This document shows, piece after piece, positions 1 to 10,031 of a DNA stretch of 64,000 nucleotides. A program made the position numbers and the translations under genes. Numbering within the stretch: position 1 is the stretch's first letter; each line of letters begins with the position of its first letter. A model generated the notes under the pieces. That model did not search any database, was not told where the DNA came from, and worked only from the letters and a program-made list of their open reading frames with translations. The stretch is from Lonepinella koalarum (GTDB lineage Bacteria > Pseudomonadota > Gammaproteobacteria > Enterobacterales > Pasteurellaceae). The stretch is from positions 62,001 to 126,000 of the forward strand of contig NZ_SRHX01000003.1 of assembly GCF_004565475.1 (NCBI RefSeq), read 5' to 3'.

Positions 1-1454
1 CAGCTTCCGTTTGGCTAAAACAGCAGGAATTAGAAGACCAAGATAATCCCGAAAGCTGTATTTTACGCCGTATCATCAATCAAGATGGACGTTCTAAAGC
101 CTTTATTAACAGCACACCAGTTTCAGTGGCACAATTAAAAGAATTGGGGGCATATTTGATTCATATTAATGGACAACATGCCTCACAATTATTATTAAAA
201 CCTGACTTCCAATTACAAACCTTAGATACCTTTTGTTCACACACCGCATTACTGTCTCAAATGAAAACGGATTACCAACAATGGAAATCGTTGCAACGAC
301 AAGTAGAAGAATTTAAACAAAAATGTGCTGAAAATGAAGCGAGAAAACAATTACTACAATATCAAGTAGATGAATTAGATGAATTTAATCTGCAAGAAGA
401 TGAATTTATTCAGCTTGAAGAAGATCATAAACGGCTTTCTAATAGCGAACAACTCACTTCACTCGCACAGTCTTTGTTAGGTATTTTAAGCGAAAATGAT
501 ACGGTAAGTGCCGATAGCCTACTTTATCGAGCCACCCAATATGTTGATGAATTGGCAGAACTTGATTCTCGCTATGCGGAAATTCAAACGATGCTGCAAG
601 ACGCATTAATTCAAGTACAAGAAGCGAGCAGTGAAGTACAACACCTTGCTTCCGATATTGAACAAGATCCTTATTTATTAGAAGAAATTGAACAACGCAT
701 GAGTCAAGCTATTCATTTAGCGAAGAAACATTATATTTCGCCGGAAAACTTAGTGGAATTTCACCGCAGTTTGAAAGTGGAGCTTGAACAACTGATCGAT
801 TATTCTGAAAGTGAAGATGAATTAATTCAACAAGAAAAACTCGCTTTTACTCAAATGCAAGCTAGCGCAATGGCATTACACCATAGCCGTGAAACTGGAG
901 CGGCAAAATTAGCCGAACAAGTAACTCAATCCATTAAACAATTGGCCATGGAAAATGCCCAATTCTTTATTAGATTAAATACAGATTACAGTAAAGTCAG
1001 TGCCAACGGAGCGGATAATGTGCAATTTGATTTACAAAGTAACTTAGGGCAATCCGCACAATCTTTGGCAAAAACCGCATCTGGTGGAGAACTATCTCGT
1101 ATAGCCTTGGCAATTCAGGTATTAACGTCTGATAAGAGTGCTATTCCAACCCTGATTTTTGATGAAATTGATGTGGGAATTAGTGGTGCCACAGCTAGTG
1201 TAGTAGGTAAACTGTTACGTCGATTAGGCAGCCAATGTCAAGTATTATGTGTAACTCACTTAGCGCAAGTCGCAAGTTATGGCAATCATCATTTTGTAGT
1301 CGAGAAGTTTACCGTAGATGAAAAAACCGAAACCAAAATGACCGCACTTTCTGCTCAACAACGGGTAAAAGCCTTAGCAAAATTACTCGGTGGTCGCAAA
1401 ATTACCGATACGGCGTTAGCAAATGCACAGGAAATGTTGGATTTGGCGAGTTAA
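1..1454 (+). CDS. recN: DNA repair protein RecN, 5'-truncated by window edge
   Basis: SMC-like ATPase of recombinational double-strand break repair, acting on DNA ends in the cytoplasm. The reading frame is open from base 3, so the gene enters from outside the window. About 483 codons are visible, so roughly 70-75 N-terminal residues, including the Walker A loop, are missing compared with the usual ~555. Visible signs are the N-domain stretch GRSKAFIN and INGQHASQLLL, a long charged coiled-coil middle, the signature SGGELSRIALAIQVL and the Walker B/D-loop TLIFDEIDVGISG, then a C-terminal VTHLAQVAS. GTG at 126 is internal, not the start. An uptake core lies inside the gene at 1341-1349. Downstream is a palindromic repeat element, then ompW on the other strand. 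Confidence 0.96.
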   Translation, partial: ASVWLKQQELEDQDNPESCILRRIINQDGRSKAFINSTPVSVAQLKELGAYLIHINGQHASQLLLKPDFQLQTLDTFCSHTALLSQMKTDYQQWKSLQRQVEEFKQKCAENEARKQLLQYQVDELDEFNLQEDEFIQLEEDHKRLSNSEQLTSLAQSLLGILSENDTVSADSLLYRATQYVDELAELDSRYAEIQTMLQDALIQVQEASSEVQHLASDIEQDPYLLEEIEQRMSQAIHLAKKHYISPENLVEFHRSLKVELEQLIDYSESEDELIQQEKLAFTQMQASAMALHHSRETGAAKLAEQVTQSIKQLAMENAQFFIRLNTDYSKVSANGADNVQFDLQSNLGQSAQSLAKTASGGELSRIALAIQVLTSDKSAIPTLIFDEIDVGISGATASVVGKLLRRLGSQCQVLCVTHLAQVASYGNHHFVVEKFTVDEKTETKMTALSAQQRVKALAKLLGGRKITDTALANAQEMLDLAS

Positions 1455-1492
1455 GGGTAGCATAAAATCAGGGTAAATACATCGCTAAAATA

Positions 1493-1599
1493 CCCCGCAC
1501 TGGCGTACGGGGTTAACATAGTTTCGCTACTCCGTAGCTTTCAATATAGTTAAGATGCGGAGCATCGTGATTTGCCTAGTCCTGTACGCCAGTGCTGGG
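1493..1599. repeat. Dispersed palindromic element, copy A
   Basis: Non-coding element after recN. Its ends are inverted: CCCCGCACTGGCGTACGGGG (1493-1512) against the complement of 1581-1599, sharing a 12-base core GCACTGGCGTAC and matching at 17 of 19 positions. Inside are two small perfect hairpins, GCTAC-TCC-GTAGC and GATGC-GGA-GCATC. A second copy lies at 12022-12125 and a half copy at 11042-11061. No coding capacity was seen. It may be a MITE/REP-like mobile repeat or a structured RNA at transcript ends; this is inference from shape only. Confidence 0.75.
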
Positions 1600-1606
1600 T
1601 ATAAAA

Positions 1607-1630
1607 AACCTCGTACGAATGTACGAGGTT
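1607..1630 (-). terminator. Rho-independent terminator of ompW
   Basis: A perfect 10-bp stem, AACCTCGTAC / GTACGAGGTT, has a 4-base loop. On the minus strand it is followed by a run of T (complement of 1601-1606, AAAAAA-rich). It lies just past the ompW stop and so ends that gene. The plus strand has no T run, so it may not stop recN transcripts. Confidence 0.85.
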
Positions 1631-1648
1631 AGTGATTAAATCAGTTAA

Positions 1649-2278
1649 TTAAAAACGATAACCAACACCCAAGAAGTAAACGATTGGATCTAGTCTTACA
1701 TCTTGAGAATGTTCAACTCCACCTAATTTGAATGTTGCTTTGGTTTTAATTTTTGCATAATCAATAGAGGCGTTAACAAAGAAATTATCGGTGACGTTAA
1801 TATCTACACCCGCATTTACTGCTACGCCCCATGAATCTTTTAATTTAAGATCGGTAACGCCGGCTAATTTTTCTTGTTCATCAAAGAAAGTAGTATAGTT
1901 CACGCCAGCCCCCACATAAGGGCGTGCAACAGATTCTTTGCTACCAAAATAGTATTGAAGGAACAAGCTAGGTGGTAAATGTTTAGTTTTACCTACTAAT
2001 GTATTACCCAAGGTAATTTTATGACTAAATGGTGTCGCAGCAAGTAACTCAACACCGATATTATCAGTAATTAAATAAGTCGCTGTTAAACCTAATTGTG
2101 CATTAGTATTAACATCTAAATCTAACGCAGGATTTTGATCATTTGCTGTATTTTTTACGTTAGTTGGTGATACCGCTACACCACCAGCACGAATTAAAAT
2201 ATCGCCAGCTTGATGAGCCATCACCACACTGCTTAATAACGCAGTGGCTAAACCGATTGCTAATGCTGATTTTTTCAT
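1649..2278 (-). CDS. ompW: Outer membrane protein OmpW
   Basis: Small eight-stranded outer-membrane beta-barrel that forms a narrow hydrophobic channel. The 209-residue product starts with a classical signal peptide (MKKSALAIGLATALLSSVVMA, cleavage after about residue 21) and ends in aromatic YRF as expected for BamA-assembled barrels. Family marks are AGDILIRAG near the mature N terminus, ELLAATPFSHKI, GKTKHLPPSLFLQYYF and PYVGAGVNYTTFF. The length matches the family. It stands alone, with its own terminator and a CRP-like site 108 bp upstream of the start. Its physiological ligand cannot be read from the sequence. Confidence 0.93.
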   Translation of the reverse strand: MKKSALAIGLATALLSSVVMAHQAGDILIRAGGVAVSPTNVKNTANDQNPALDLDVNTNAQLGLTATYLITDNIGVELLAATPFSHKITLGNTLVGKTKHLPPSLFLQYYFGSKESVARPYVGAGVNYTTFFDEQEKLAGVTDLKLKDSWGVAVNAGVDINVTDNFFVNASIDYAKIKTKATFKLGGVEHSQDVRLDPIVYFLGVGYRF

Positions 2279-2385
2279 ATTGATCTCCTTGATTATTTAT
2301 TAGGGATTTTATCCCCCATCTATACCCATAAAAAAAATACGTGTTTTACCACGAGAGAAATATACTCTTTTTGGACTGGAAAAAC

Positions 2386-2401
2386 TGTGATCCAGATCAT
2401 A
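2386..2401. promoter_or_regulatory. CRP-like site upstream of ompW
   Basis: TGTGATCCAGATCATA matches the CRP consensus TGTGA-N6-TCACA at 9 of 10 informative positions. It lies between divergent ompW and yciC and could serve either gene; distance favours ompW. Confidence 0.6.
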
Positions 2402-2523
2402 AAATTGAAAGATTGTTAAAAATTTCTTATTGTTTATTATCTAGTTGTTAATTTTTTAATCTAACAGGCTATTTTGATATAAATCAATTTCTAACTTTTT
2501 TATGCATTTATATCTAAAATCGG

Positions 2524-2529
2524 TATAAT
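2524..2529 (+). promoter_or_regulatory. Possible -10 box of the yciC operon
   Basis: A perfect TATAAT lies 38 bases before the chosen yciC start. No good -35 element is seen at 16-18 bp spacing, so activation or a weak promoter is likely. Confidence 0.4.
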
Positions 2530-2566
2530 TACGTTCAAGCTTATGAATCTCTTAAAAGGAAAAACA

Positions 2567-3331
2567 ATGCCGATTAATTTTACCCAGCTATTTAAGGACA
2601 GCTGGCATTTTTTGCAAAATGAACGAAAATTTGCTTTTGCATTTGTGATAATTTTTGTGTTAGTTTCCGCTGGTTTTGGGTTGCTACAACAAGCCATTTT
2701 TCCCGTGCCAGAAAATATGGAGCCTCTTAACGAGCAACAACAAATGGATATGTTACTCCAGCAGAGTAGTGATTTGACTTTTTTATGGTTCACCCTAGCA
2801 AAAGGTTTAGCCACGTTATTTATTGTATATTGGGGAACCATGACGGTACATCAAATTAGTCAACGTCAATCTCAAGGGTTTGTTCAAACTGCAGTAATGA
2901 CGTTTAACCGTTTACTCGGTATTATTTTACTCAATATATTGTGCTTTCTGCCGTTTTTTATTGGTGTGATCGGTACGATTGCTGGTGCGTTAAGTCAATC
3001 GTCACTCTCCTTTATCAGCCTTTTTTTAATGATATCGGGGATTTTTATTTTAATTCGCCTTTGCTTATCACCGGTTCGCTATTTACTGACCAACGAATCC
3101 GTAAAAAGTGCGCTGCAAAATAGTTTAATTTCAGCCAAAGGACGGACTTCGGCACTCTTTTTCTATTGTACCATTAGCTATTTATTTTTTCCGCTTGTCG
3201 GTTTTCAACTTGCTGTACTGGCTCAAAATTTACTCCTGACTATAGTGGCTTTGGTGATCATATCCTTGATTAATGTTTTTTCCATTGTGTTTACCTATCG
3301 TTTTTATACAGTATTCAATCAGCAGGCATAA
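2567..3331 (+). CDS. yciC: YciC family inner membrane protein (UPF0259)
   Basis: Polytopic inner-membrane protein of unknown function. The ATG at 2567 ([15 protein letters not shown]) is preferred over the ATG at 2543 because AAAAGGA sits seven bases before it and the resulting 254 residues fit the family. About six hydrophobic segments are visible, starting with [19 protein letters not shown]. It begins an operon with yciB (stop and start one base apart), yciA and yciI, the same set found together in enterics and Haemophilus. Family knowledge gives no reaction. Linkage to the envelope protein YciB suggests a membrane or cell-wall role (inference). Confidence 0.85.
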   Translation: MPINFTQLFKDSWHFLQNERKFAFAFVIIFVLVSAGFGLLQQAIFPVPENMEPLNEQQQMDMLLQQSSDLTFLWFTLAKGLATLFIVYWGTMTVHQISQRQSQGFVQTAVMTFNRLLGIILLNILCFLPFFIGVIGTIAGALSQSSLSFISLFLMISGIFILIRLCLSPVRYLLTNESVKSALQNSLISAKGRTSALFFYCTISYLFFPLVGFQLAVLAQNLLLTIVALVIISLINVFSIVFTYRFYTVFNQQA

Positions 3332-3332
3332 T

Positions 3333-3869
3333 ATGAAACAACTTTTAGAATTTATTCCTCTTATTTTATTCTTCGCTGTCTATAAATTAGCCGGTGTACG
3401 AGAAGCTGCCATCACATTGGTCATTGCTACCATTTTACAAATGGTTATTTTAAAATGGAAATATGGCAAAATTGAAAAACAACAAATTGTAATGGGATGT
3501 GCTGTCGTGGTATTTGGTTTGCTTACCGCTTATTTTAATGAAATAAAATATTTACAATGGAAAGTCACCATTGTTTATGCACTATTTGCCATTATCTTGT
3601 TAGTAGGACAATTTGGCTTTAAAATACCCCTTATCCAAAAATTATTAGGCAAAGAAATAACATTACCCCATGCAGTCTGGAATAATCTTAACTTAGCTTG
3701 GGCCATCTTTTTTATCCTTTGCATGTTGGTTAATATTTATATTAGCCAAGCCTTTTCCGAAGAAGTGTGGGTAGAATTTAAATCTTTCGGTATTTTAGCC
3801 ATGACATTTGTAGCCACTATCGGCACAGGTCTTTATATATACCGTTATTTACCAAAAGACAAGGAGTGA
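3333..3869 (+). CDS. yciB: Inner membrane-spanning protein YciB (intracellular septation protein A)
   Basis: Inner-membrane protein with about five transmembrane spans, linked in other bacteria to cell-envelope synthesis and septation. ATG 3333 gives 178 residues ([18 protein letters not shown]), the family's usual size. Conserved stretches are FIPLILFF at the start, [17 protein letters not shown] in the middle and a basic C terminus, YRYLPKDKE. The frame is open further upstream (from 3273), but that region is inside yciC. The start lies one base after the yciC stop, so translation is probably coupled. The AAGGAG overlapping its own 3' end serves yciA. Confidence 0.93.
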   Translation: MKQLLEFIPLILFFAVYKLAGVREAAITLVIATILQMVILKWKYGKIEKQQIVMGCAVVVFGLLTAYFNEIKYLQWKVTIVYALFAIILLVGQFGFKIPLIQKLLGKEITLPHAVWNNLNLAWAIFFILCMLVNIYISQAFSEEVWVEFKSFGILAMTFVATIGTGLYIYRYLPKDKE

Positions 3870-3872
3870 TAA

Positions 3873-4331
3873 ATGAGCTGTAGCATAACTGAACAAGAAG
3901 AAAATAGACAATCACAAGGATCCTTATTATTAAGAACCCTGGCTATGCCTTCAGATACCAATGCGAATGGTGATATTTTCGGCGGTTGGATTATGTCACA
4001 AATGGATATTGGAGGTGCTATTTTAGCCAAAGAAATTGCCAAAAGTCCGGTAGTAACGGTTTGCGTCGATAAAATGAGCTTTTTACGTCCTATCGCAGTG
4101 GGTGATGTAGTTTGTTGTTATGGAAAATTAGTCAACGTGGGACGCACGTCATTGCAAGTCAAAGTAGAAGTCTGGATCAAAAAAGTGTATCAAGGTTTAC
4201 GTGATCGCTATTGTGTCACCGAAGCATTATTCACCTATGTTGCCATTGATAAAAACGGCAAACCAACGGCAATACCAAAAGAAGATAATCCCGAATTAGA
4301 TCAAGCTCTTGCTCTAATCAAACAATCCTAA
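3873..4331 (+). CDS. yciA: Acyl-CoA thioesterase YciA
   Basis: Hotdog-fold hydrolase that cleaves acyl-CoA thioesters in the cytoplasm and is thought to keep CoA and membrane-lipid pools in balance with its YciB/YciC neighbours. The 152-residue product has the single hotdog domain at about residues 18-130: [21 protein letters not shown] carries the conserved Asn-Gly-Asp of the active site, followed by [22 protein letters not shown] lies eight bases before ATG 3873. The gene follows yciB by three bases. The Haemophilus homologue is a well-studied broad-range thioesterase. Confidence 0.95.
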   Translation: MSCSITEQEENRQSQGSLLLRTLAMPSDTNANGDIFGGWIMSQMDIGGAILAKEIAKSPVVTVCVDKMSFLRPIAVGDVVCCYGKLVNVGRTSLQVKVEVWIKKVYQGLRDRYCVTEALFTYVAIDKNGKPTAIPKEDNPELDQALALIKQS

Positions 4332-4348
4332 TAACCAAGGAGTTTTAT

Positions 4349-4633
4349 ATGGAATATTATGTTATTTTTGCTCAAGATAATCCGAATATGTTAGAAACCC
4401 GTTTATCTGTTCGTGCACAACATTTAGCGCGTTTAGAACAACTTAAAAATGAAAATCGTCTATTCACCGCTGGTCCAAATCCAACCGTTGATGGAACGGG
4501 TGTCACCGGTTCAACTGTTATTGCACAATTTGCTTCGTTTGAACAAGCCCAACAATGGGCGAGTGAAGATCCCTATGTGGATGCTGGTGTTTATCGTGAT
4601 GTCATTGTTAAGCCATTTAAAAAAGTATTTTAA
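4349..4633 (+). CDS. yciI: YciI family protein
   Basis: Small cytoplasmic ferredoxin-like alpha/beta-fold protein of 94 residues. The family keeps a His-Asp pair suspected of catalysis, but no substrate is established. Here [30 protein letters not shown] (the conserved His) and [14 protein letters not shown] are visible, and the C-terminal [11 protein letters not shown] is typical. AAGGAG sits before the ATG. It is last in the yciC-yciB-yciA-yciI cluster and ends nine bases before topB, so it is probably co-transcribed with the topoisomerase. Confidence 0.92.
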   Translation: MEYYVIFAQDNPNMLETRLSVRAQHLARLEQLKNENRLFTAGPNPTVDGTGVTGSTVIAQFASFEQAQQWASEDPYVDAGVYRDVIVKPFKKVF

Positions 4634-4641
4634 TTCATTAA

Positions 4642-6573
4642 ATGCGTTTATTTGTCGCAGAGAAACCAAGCCTTGCGCGTGCCATAGCGGATATATTACC
4701 CAAGCCACATCAACGTGGTGAGGGGTTTATTCGCTGTGGTGAAAATGATTGTGTCACTTGGTGTGTCGGTCACTTACTTGAGCAAGCAGAACCTGACGCT
4801 TACAACCCAAATTTTAAACAATGGCGTTTGGAACATTTACCTATCGTACCTGAAAAATGGCAATTAATTCCACGTAAAGCAGTAGCTAAACAACTAAAAA
4901 CTGTCGAAAAACTCATTCATCAAGCCGATATTCTAATTAACGCCGGTGACCCCGATCGCGAAGGGCAATTATTAGTAGATGAAGTGTTTAATTATGCGAA
5001 TCTTCCTGCTGACAAATATTCTCAAATTCAACGTTGTTTAATCAGCGATCTGAACCCAAGCGCGGTGGAAAAAGCCGTAAATAAATTACAACCTAACACC
5101 CATTTTATTCCGCTCGCCACATCTGCATTAGCAAGAGCCAGAGCTGATTGGCTGTATGGCATTAATATGACCCGTGCTTATACCATTCGTGGGCGACAAG
5201 CAGGTTATAATGGTGTACTTTCAGTCGGGCGAGTACAAACGCCCGTGTTAGGCTTAATTGTTCGTCGTGATTTAGAAATTGAACATTTTCAACCCAAAGA
5301 TTTTTTTGAAGTATTAGCTTATATTGCGAATGATGAAAAAACCGAGCCTTTTTTCACCGCACTTTGGCAGCCGAGTAAGGCTTGCGAAGATTATCAAGAC
5401 GATGACGGTCGAGTACTTTCAAAAGGGCTAGCAGAAAATGTGGTCAAACGGATTCATCAACAACCAGCTGAAGTCGCAGCCTACGAAGATAAGCGAGAAA
5501 AAGAAACGGCTCCTCTCCCTTATTCCCTTTCGGCATTGCAAATTGATGCGGCAAAACGCTTTGCTATGTCGGCCCAAGAAGTACTTGACACTTGTCAAGA
5601 TTTATATGAAAAGCACAAAATTATTACTTATCCACGCTCCGATTGCCGTTACTTACCTAATGAGCATTTTGCTGAACGCCATAAAGTCATACAAGCTATT
5701 TCTACCCATTGTGCAGATTATCAAACCTTGCCTAGTGCGGTTAACTTGGCGCAAAAAAATCGTTGTTGGAATGATAAAAAAGTAGAAGCCCACCATGCGA
5801 TTATTCCGACTGCAAAAAATCACCCTGTTAGCTTGAATCGCAGAGAACAGCAAATTTATCAGCTTATTGCTCGTCAATATTTCATGCAATTTTGCCCTGA
5901 TGCGGAATATCGTAAAAGTAAAATTACCTTAACTATTGTCGGAGGTACATTTATCGCCCAAGCTCGTAACTTACAGATTGCCGGTTGGAAAGAATTAATC
6001 GGAAAAGAAGATGATGATGAACAATTAGCCCCGCCTTTGCCCGTGGTCAAAAAAGGACAACTGCTATTTTGTCATCACGGCGAAATTGTTAGCAAAAAAA
6101 CTCAACCCCCTAAGCCTTTCACTGACGCAACTTTGCTTTCTGCTATGACAGGTATTGCTCGTTTTGTGCAAAATAAGGAATTAAAAAAAATTCTACGTGA
6201 AACAGATGGTCTAGGCACTGAAGCTACAAGAGCAGGCATTATTGAATTATTGTTTAAACGCGGTTTCTTAGTGAAAAAAGGCAAAAATATTCATAGTACA
6301 GAAACCGGCAGAATTTTAATTCAAGCCCTACCAGACATCGCAACACAACCAGATATGACTGCGCAATGGGAATCACAATTAACCAGTATAAGTAAAAAAG
6401 AAGTTAGTTATCAACATTTTATGTGGCAACTCACACAAATGCTACCTGATTTAGTGCATTATGTTAATTTTTCGGCGTTACGTCAGATAAATAAGGTTGC
6501 CAACAATACAACAGCAAAACCTAAGTTTAATAAACGCAGAACAAAAGATCAAAGTGCGGTAATTTCCGATTAG
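4642..6573 (+). CDS. topB: DNA topoisomerase III
   Basis: Type IA topoisomerase that passes single strands to decatenate replication and recombination intermediates. The 643 residues are close to E. coli TopB (653). The Toprim start [19 protein letters not shown], the metal site [29 protein letters not shown] and the catalytic segment ITYPRSD (Tyr330) are all intact. The C terminus is short and basic ([12 protein letters not shown]), with no zinc fingers seen. The start has no strong ribosome site and lies nine bases after yciI, suggesting operon translation. Uptake cores occur inside at 5356 and near the end at 6552. Confidence 0.97.
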   Translation: MRLFVAEKPSLARAIADILPKPHQRGEGFIRCGENDCVTWCVGHLLEQAEPDAYNPNFKQWRLEHLPIVPEKWQLIPRKAVAKQLKTVEKLIHQADILINAGDPDREGQLLVDEVFNYANLPADKYSQIQRCLISDLNPSAVEKAVNKLQPNTHFIPLATSALARARADWLYGINMTRAYTIRGRQAGYNGVLSVGRVQTPVLGLIVRRDLEIEHFQPKDFFEVLAYIANDEKTEPFFTALWQPSKACEDYQDDDGRVLSKGLAENVVKRIHQQPAEVAAYEDKREKETAPLPYSLSALQIDAAKRFAMSAQEVLDTCQDLYEKHKIITYPRSDCRYLPNEHFAERHKVIQAISTHCADYQTLPSAVNLAQKNRCWNDKKVEAHHAIIPTAKNHPVSLNRREQQIYQLIARQYFMQFCPDAEYRKSKITLTIVGGTFIAQARNLQIAGWKELIGKEDDDEQLAPPLPVVKKGQLLFCHHGEIVSKKTQPPKPFTDATLLSAMTGIARFVQNKELKKILRETDGLGTEATRAGIIELLFKRGFLVKKGKNIHSTETGRILIQALPDIATQPDMTAQWESQLTSISKKEVSYQHFMWQLTQMLPDLVHYVNFSALRQINKVANNTTAKPKFNKRRTKDQSAVISD

Positions 6574-6674
6574 ATTTTCAGCGACTAAATAAAAACCCCT
6601 TGATTAAACACTAAATATTCGGTAATATCCGCATGTTTTTTAGAAAATAAATTTATCGCAGAGAAGATATTACA

Positions 6675-7025
6675 ATGTATAACGCATTATTATTTATTTA
6701 CCTTATTGTGTCCATCATTATGATCGGACTTATCCTTATTCAACAAGGGAAAGGTGCCGACGCGGGAGCGTCATTTGGTGGTGGTGCATCAGGTACAGTA
6801 TTCGGTTCTGCTGGTTCAAGTAACTTTTTATCTCGTTCAACGGCTGTTTTAGCCATTATTTTCTTTGCATCAAGTATTATTCTTGGTAATTTGAATGCTC
6901 ACCATGATAAAGTAAAAGAGGGTAAATTTGATGATTTATCCCAAGCTGCTCAACAGTTGGAACAACAAAAAGCGGTTACTCCGGCGTTAGAAGAAAATAA
7001 AAACGCAGATATTCCACAAAACTAA
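6675..7025 (+). CDS. secG: Protein-export membrane protein SecG
   Basis: Small subunit of the SecYEG translocon in the inner membrane. It has 116 residues with two transmembrane helices (about 1-20 and 52-72), separated by the Gly-rich family loop [22 protein letters not shown]-like segment (residues 23-44). A hydrophilic Gln/Glu-rich tail follows. A ribosome site AGAGAAGA precedes ATG 6675. The tRNA-Leu gene starts 20 bases after the stop, the secG-leu arrangement known from E. coli, so both are likely read from one promoter. Confidence 0.97.
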   Translation: MYNALLFIYLIVSIIMIGLILIQQGKGADAGASFGGGASGTVFGSAGSSNFLSRSTAVLAIIFFASSIILGNLNAHHDKVKEGKFDDLSQAAQQLEQQKAVTPALEENKNADIPQN

Positions 7026-7045
7026 AATAAAACCCTATTAAATGC

Positions 7046-7130
7046 GCGCTGGTGGTGGAATTGGTAGACACGCTATCTTGAGGGGGTAGTGCTTCACGGC
7101 GTGCGGGTTCAAGTCCCGCTCAGCGCACCA
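7046..7130 (+). tRNA. leuU: tRNA-Leu(GAG)
   Basis: An 85-nt class II tRNA with encoded CCA. The acceptor arms GCGCTGG / TCAGCGC pair (one G-T), the D region is GGTGGAATTGGTAGACACG-like, and the anticodon stem CTATC/GGTAG encloses loop TTGAGGG with anticodon GAG at 7080-7082. A variable arm and the T-loop GGGTTCAAGTCCC are present. A terminator follows ten bases on. Confidence 0.97.
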
Positions 7131-7140
7131 ATCTAACAAA

Positions 7141-7167
7141 AAAGACTATTTGCGTAGTCTTTTTTTA
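7141..7167 (+). terminator. Terminator after secG-tRNA-Leu
   Basis: An 8-bp stem AAAGACTA / TAGTCTTT with a 6-base loop is followed by T's. Placed directly after the tRNA, it closes the secG-leu transcript. Confidence 0.88.
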
Positions 7168-7507
7168 TTTGCCGTACTCTTACGCCGACATACATAAACA
7201 CCAGTTCAGAAAAGGCTTTATTACAAGCCTAGTAATTAACAATTTAATAATAACAGCCTATTTTAAATTAATGGGCTGTTATTATCTATAGGGTTTATAC
7301 AGTAACATTTTTAGCATAAAAAACGGCTAAAAATGGAAAATAAGGGGATAAATTTTCAAAAAAGAAAAATATTTTTAGAAAAAAAGAAAATATCAACACT
7401 TTTATCTACTATGCCGGTTCTTAATTTCGGTCAAAGTGAAAGTCATCCCACAATTAGATCTGAAGAACTGATCTGCACTTTTGTAGTTTCAATCACAAAT
7501 AATCTTA
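7168..7507. other. Intergenic region with one long hairpin
   Basis: This 340-bp stretch holds no convincing gene; a 60-codon open frame at 7333-7515 has no ribosome site and runs into sodC. The one visible structure is a perfect 12-bp inverted repeat, ATAATAACAGCC (7247-7258) / GGCTGTTATTAT (7274-7285), whose AT loop can extend the pairing. It has no T run and is far from either neighbour. No terminator was seen right behind sodC. Confidence 0.5.
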
Positions 7508-8074
7508 TTACTTAATTATACCACAAGCCATTCTAGCTCCGCCACCGCCCAATGGAGCAGGGTGGTCGGAATGATTATCACTACCTACATGAATCATTAA
7601 TGAGCGACCTTTGATTTCGGCTAACGTTTTTATTCGTGGAGCCAATACAGGATTGTTTGCGTTCCCATCCACATCGGTATATAGTGCAGGTAAATCACCT
7701 AAATGCGCTTCATCAGACCATGGAAAACCATGCTTCTTTGTATTATGTGGATCCCAGTGACCACCAGCCTCTAAACCAGCAATTAATTCACCATCTTTCT
7801 CTTTCGGATCACAACTAGGGTTCTCGTGAATATGGAAACCGTGTAAACCAGCTGTCAAACCTTTTAATTCAGGAGTAAATACTAAACCATAGTTGGATTC
7901 TGTCACATAGACATGTCCAAGTGGTTTATTGCCATTTACCGGATCCAGTAATTCCATTTCTACGGTTAAGGCGTTTTTATCTTTAGCATGATGCACAGAT
8001 TCATGATCGTGCGAGTGTGCTGCTATCGGTAGGATAACAATCGCTAAACTCAGTACTAACAATGTTTTCTTCAT
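7508..8074 (-). CDS. sodC: Periplasmic Cu,Zn superoxide dismutase
   Basis: Removes superoxide in the periplasm using a copper/zinc site. Of 188 residues, the first ~19 form a signal peptide ([19 protein letters not shown]). It is followed by a His/Asp-rich stretch, [14 protein letters not shown], which in other Haemophilus-type SodC proteins is a metal-scavenging extension. Copper/zinc ligands are visible in [32 protein letters not shown] and [11 protein letters not shown]. The Cys pair (PSCD, RMACG) can form the conserved disulfide. It stands alone and convergent with secG-tRNA-Leu. It typically protects pathogens against host oxidative burst. Confidence 0.96.
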   Translation of the reverse strand: MKKTLLVLSLAIVILPIAAHSHDHESVHHAKDKNALTVEMELLDPVNGNKPLGHVYVTESNYGLVFTPELKGLTAGLHGFHIHENPSCDPKEKDGELIAGLEAGGHWDPHNTKKHGFPWSDEAHLGDLPALYTDVDGNANNPVLAPRIKTLAEIKGRSLMIHVGSDNHSDHPAPLGGGGARMACGIIK

Positions 8075-8223
8075 AACTTACCTCAAATGAATAATTATTT
8101 AGTGTAAAGTAATAGAAAACGACAATGAATTCCATATCATTTTCTTCGTTCAATAATATACAAATTAAGTTAATTATTCAAATCTAAATAATTAATGAAA
8201 GATACGAATAGGCGAAAGGCATA

Positions 8224-9483
8224 TTACGCTCTTGATACATAATCCCCAGTTGCTATCCATTTATAAGTTGTTAATGCTTCTAATCCCATAGGTCCACGAG
8301 CATGTAATTTTTGTGTACTTACTGCTACTTCTGCCCCTAAACCAAATTGACCACCATCGGTAAATCTTGTGCTAGCATTGACATATACTGCTGCCGCATC
8401 TACTTGTGATACAAATTGTTGCGCCAATTTTTGCGATTCCGTTAAAATCGCTTCTGAATGCTGACTACCGTATTCCCGAATATGCTCAATGGCTTGTTCA
8501 ATATCTTTTACAATGACCACATTTAAATCTTTGGATAACCACTCTTGGCGTAGCTCTTGATCTTGTACTGGCTGGACATTGGCACCTGCTTGTTGCAAGA
8601 TTAAAAGTGCAGCGGAATCTGCATGAAATTTTACCTGTTTTGCTTTTAAATGTTCGGCTAGTTTTGGTAAAAATTGGTTAGCAATACTTGCTTGCACTAA
8701 AAGTGTTTCTAACGTATTACAAGTGCTAGGACGTTGGGTTTTAGCATTATCAATGATGAAAAGTGCTTTATTTTGATCCGCACTTTGTTCCACAAAGGTA
8801 TGACAAACACCAATACCTCCGACAATGACAGGAATAGTGGCATGCTGTTTACAGAGTTCATGTAACCCTGCCCCGCCACGGGGGATAATCATATCTACAT
8901 AACGATCTAATTTAAGTAATTGCATGACGAATTCACGATTGGGATCGGTAATGGCTTGTACAGCTTCTTTTGGCAAACCCGTTTGCTCAAGAGCGGATTG
9001 TACGACTTCCACCAATACTTTATTCGAATATTGGGTTTCTTTACCACCACGTAAAATCACTGCATTACCTGTTTTTAAACAAAGGCTTGCTACATCAATC
9101 GTAACATTTGGGCGCGCTTCATAAATCGTACCAATCACACCTAGTGGAACTCGTACACGTTCTAATTTTAAACCACTATCTAATACTCCACCATCGATTA
9201 ATTTACCCACAGGATCGGCAAGGGAAATTACATGACGTACATCATTGGCTATACTTTTTAAACGATCCGGTGTAAGTAATAAGCGGTCAATAATTGCTTC
9301 GCTCAAACCTGCTTGTTGCGCGATTTCAATATCTTTAGCATTCGCTTGTAAAATGCGATCCTGTTGTTGTTCAAGTTGATCAGCAATTTGTTGTAACGCC
9401 TTGTTTTTTTGTTGTTGAGAAAGTTGGGAAAGGATAAAAGCGGCTTGTTTGGCAGCTTTACCCATAGCAATTACATCAGTCAT
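8224..9483 (-). CDS. proA: Gamma-glutamyl phosphate reductase
   Basis: NADPH-dependent second step of proline synthesis, converting gamma-glutamyl phosphate to glutamate semialdehyde in the cytoplasm. The 419 residues agree with E. coli ProA. Conserved blocks are [34 protein letters not shown], the catalytic Cys255 in [23 protein letters not shown] and [15 protein letters not shown]. It lies 12 bases behind holD on the same strand, so the two are likely co-transcribed. The partner kinase proB is not in this window. Confidence 0.97.
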   Translation of the reverse strand: MTDVIAMGKAAKQAAFILSQLSQQQKNKALQQIADQLEQQQDRILQANAKDIEIAQQAGLSEAIIDRLLLTPDRLKSIANDVRHVISLADPVGKLIDGGVLDSGLKLERVRVPLGVIGTIYEARPNVTIDVASLCLKTGNAVILRGGKETQYSNKVLVEVVQSALEQTGLPKEAVQAITDPNREFVMQLLKLDRYVDMIIPRGGAGLHELCKQHATIPVIVGGIGVCHTFVEQSADQNKALFIIDNAKTQRPSTCNTLETLLVQASIANQFLPKLAEHLKAKQVKFHADSAALLILQQAGANVQPVQDQELRQEWLSKDLNVVIVKDIEQAIEHIREYGSQHSEAILTESQKLAQQFVSQVDAAAVYVNASTRFTDGGQFGLGAEVAVSTQKLHARGPMGLEALTTYKWIATGDYVSRA

Positions 9484-9495
9484 TTTTTCGTCCAG

Positions 9496-9930
9496 TTAAT
9501 TTAAAGGTTGATTTAGAGTTTGAATTTGTTGCCAAAAATGGCGTTTTTCCTTGGGATCTTGTTTTAATGTCGCGAGATCGGGGCTTCGCCATTGTGCGAT
9601 GGAATGTTGACATAAGGGCAAAGCGCGGTCAATTTTTTCAGTACTTTTGCTGATTAGCCAATAAATGACTTCTTGTTCTATATTAAGATGATTGGCTTGT
9701 TCAAAATCAATAAACAAACAATCATTCGGTTTAATCTCGCAACTTAGTAACACATCCTGCATAAATTTTTCATTGAGTGAAAATGGGATGTCGGTAATAA
9801 TCACTAAACGAATATTTGCAGACACCTGAATATTCACCACCCCTTTTAACACATCAGGACGACGTAATTTCCATTGGCATACACCCATTTGTTGCAAAAG
9901 TAGATCGCGACGATTCAAAATGTTATCCAT
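9496..9930 (-). CDS. holD: DNA polymerase III psi subunit
   Basis: Psi joins chi to the clamp-loader core and helps hand primed DNA from SSB to the polymerase. It has 144 residues. Recognition rests on the N-terminal RRDLLLQQMGVCQWKLRRPDVL, which matches the chi-binding peptide of HolD (LQQLGITQWSLRRP in E. coli), followed by ANIRLVIITD. The C terminus (HFWQQIQTL) also resembles E. coli. Psi is poorly conserved, so the middle is less clear. It is upstream of proA in one operon and divergent from rsmC, with about 100 bp between the two starts. Confidence 0.88.
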   Translation of the reverse strand: MDNILNRRDLLLQQMGVCQWKLRRPDVLKGVVNIQVSANIRLVIITDIPFSLNEKFMQDVLLSCEIKPNDCLFIDFEQANHLNIEQEVIYWLISKSTEKIDRALPLCQHSIAQWRSPDLATLKQDPKEKRHFWQQIQTLNQPLN

Positions 9931-10031
9931 AAAAATAAAAACGAGAGAGTATTGTAAAGGGGTTTTGGAATTTCGTAAATAGCATTTTATTGCGTATAAT
10001 AGCCAAAATTTTTACATAGGAATATCTTATA

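Noticed and set aside
7333-7515. 60-codon open frame between tRNA-Leu and sodC
   Set aside because: Lys-rich low-complexity start in AT-rich DNA, no ribosome site, and it runs into the 3' end of sodC on the other strand.
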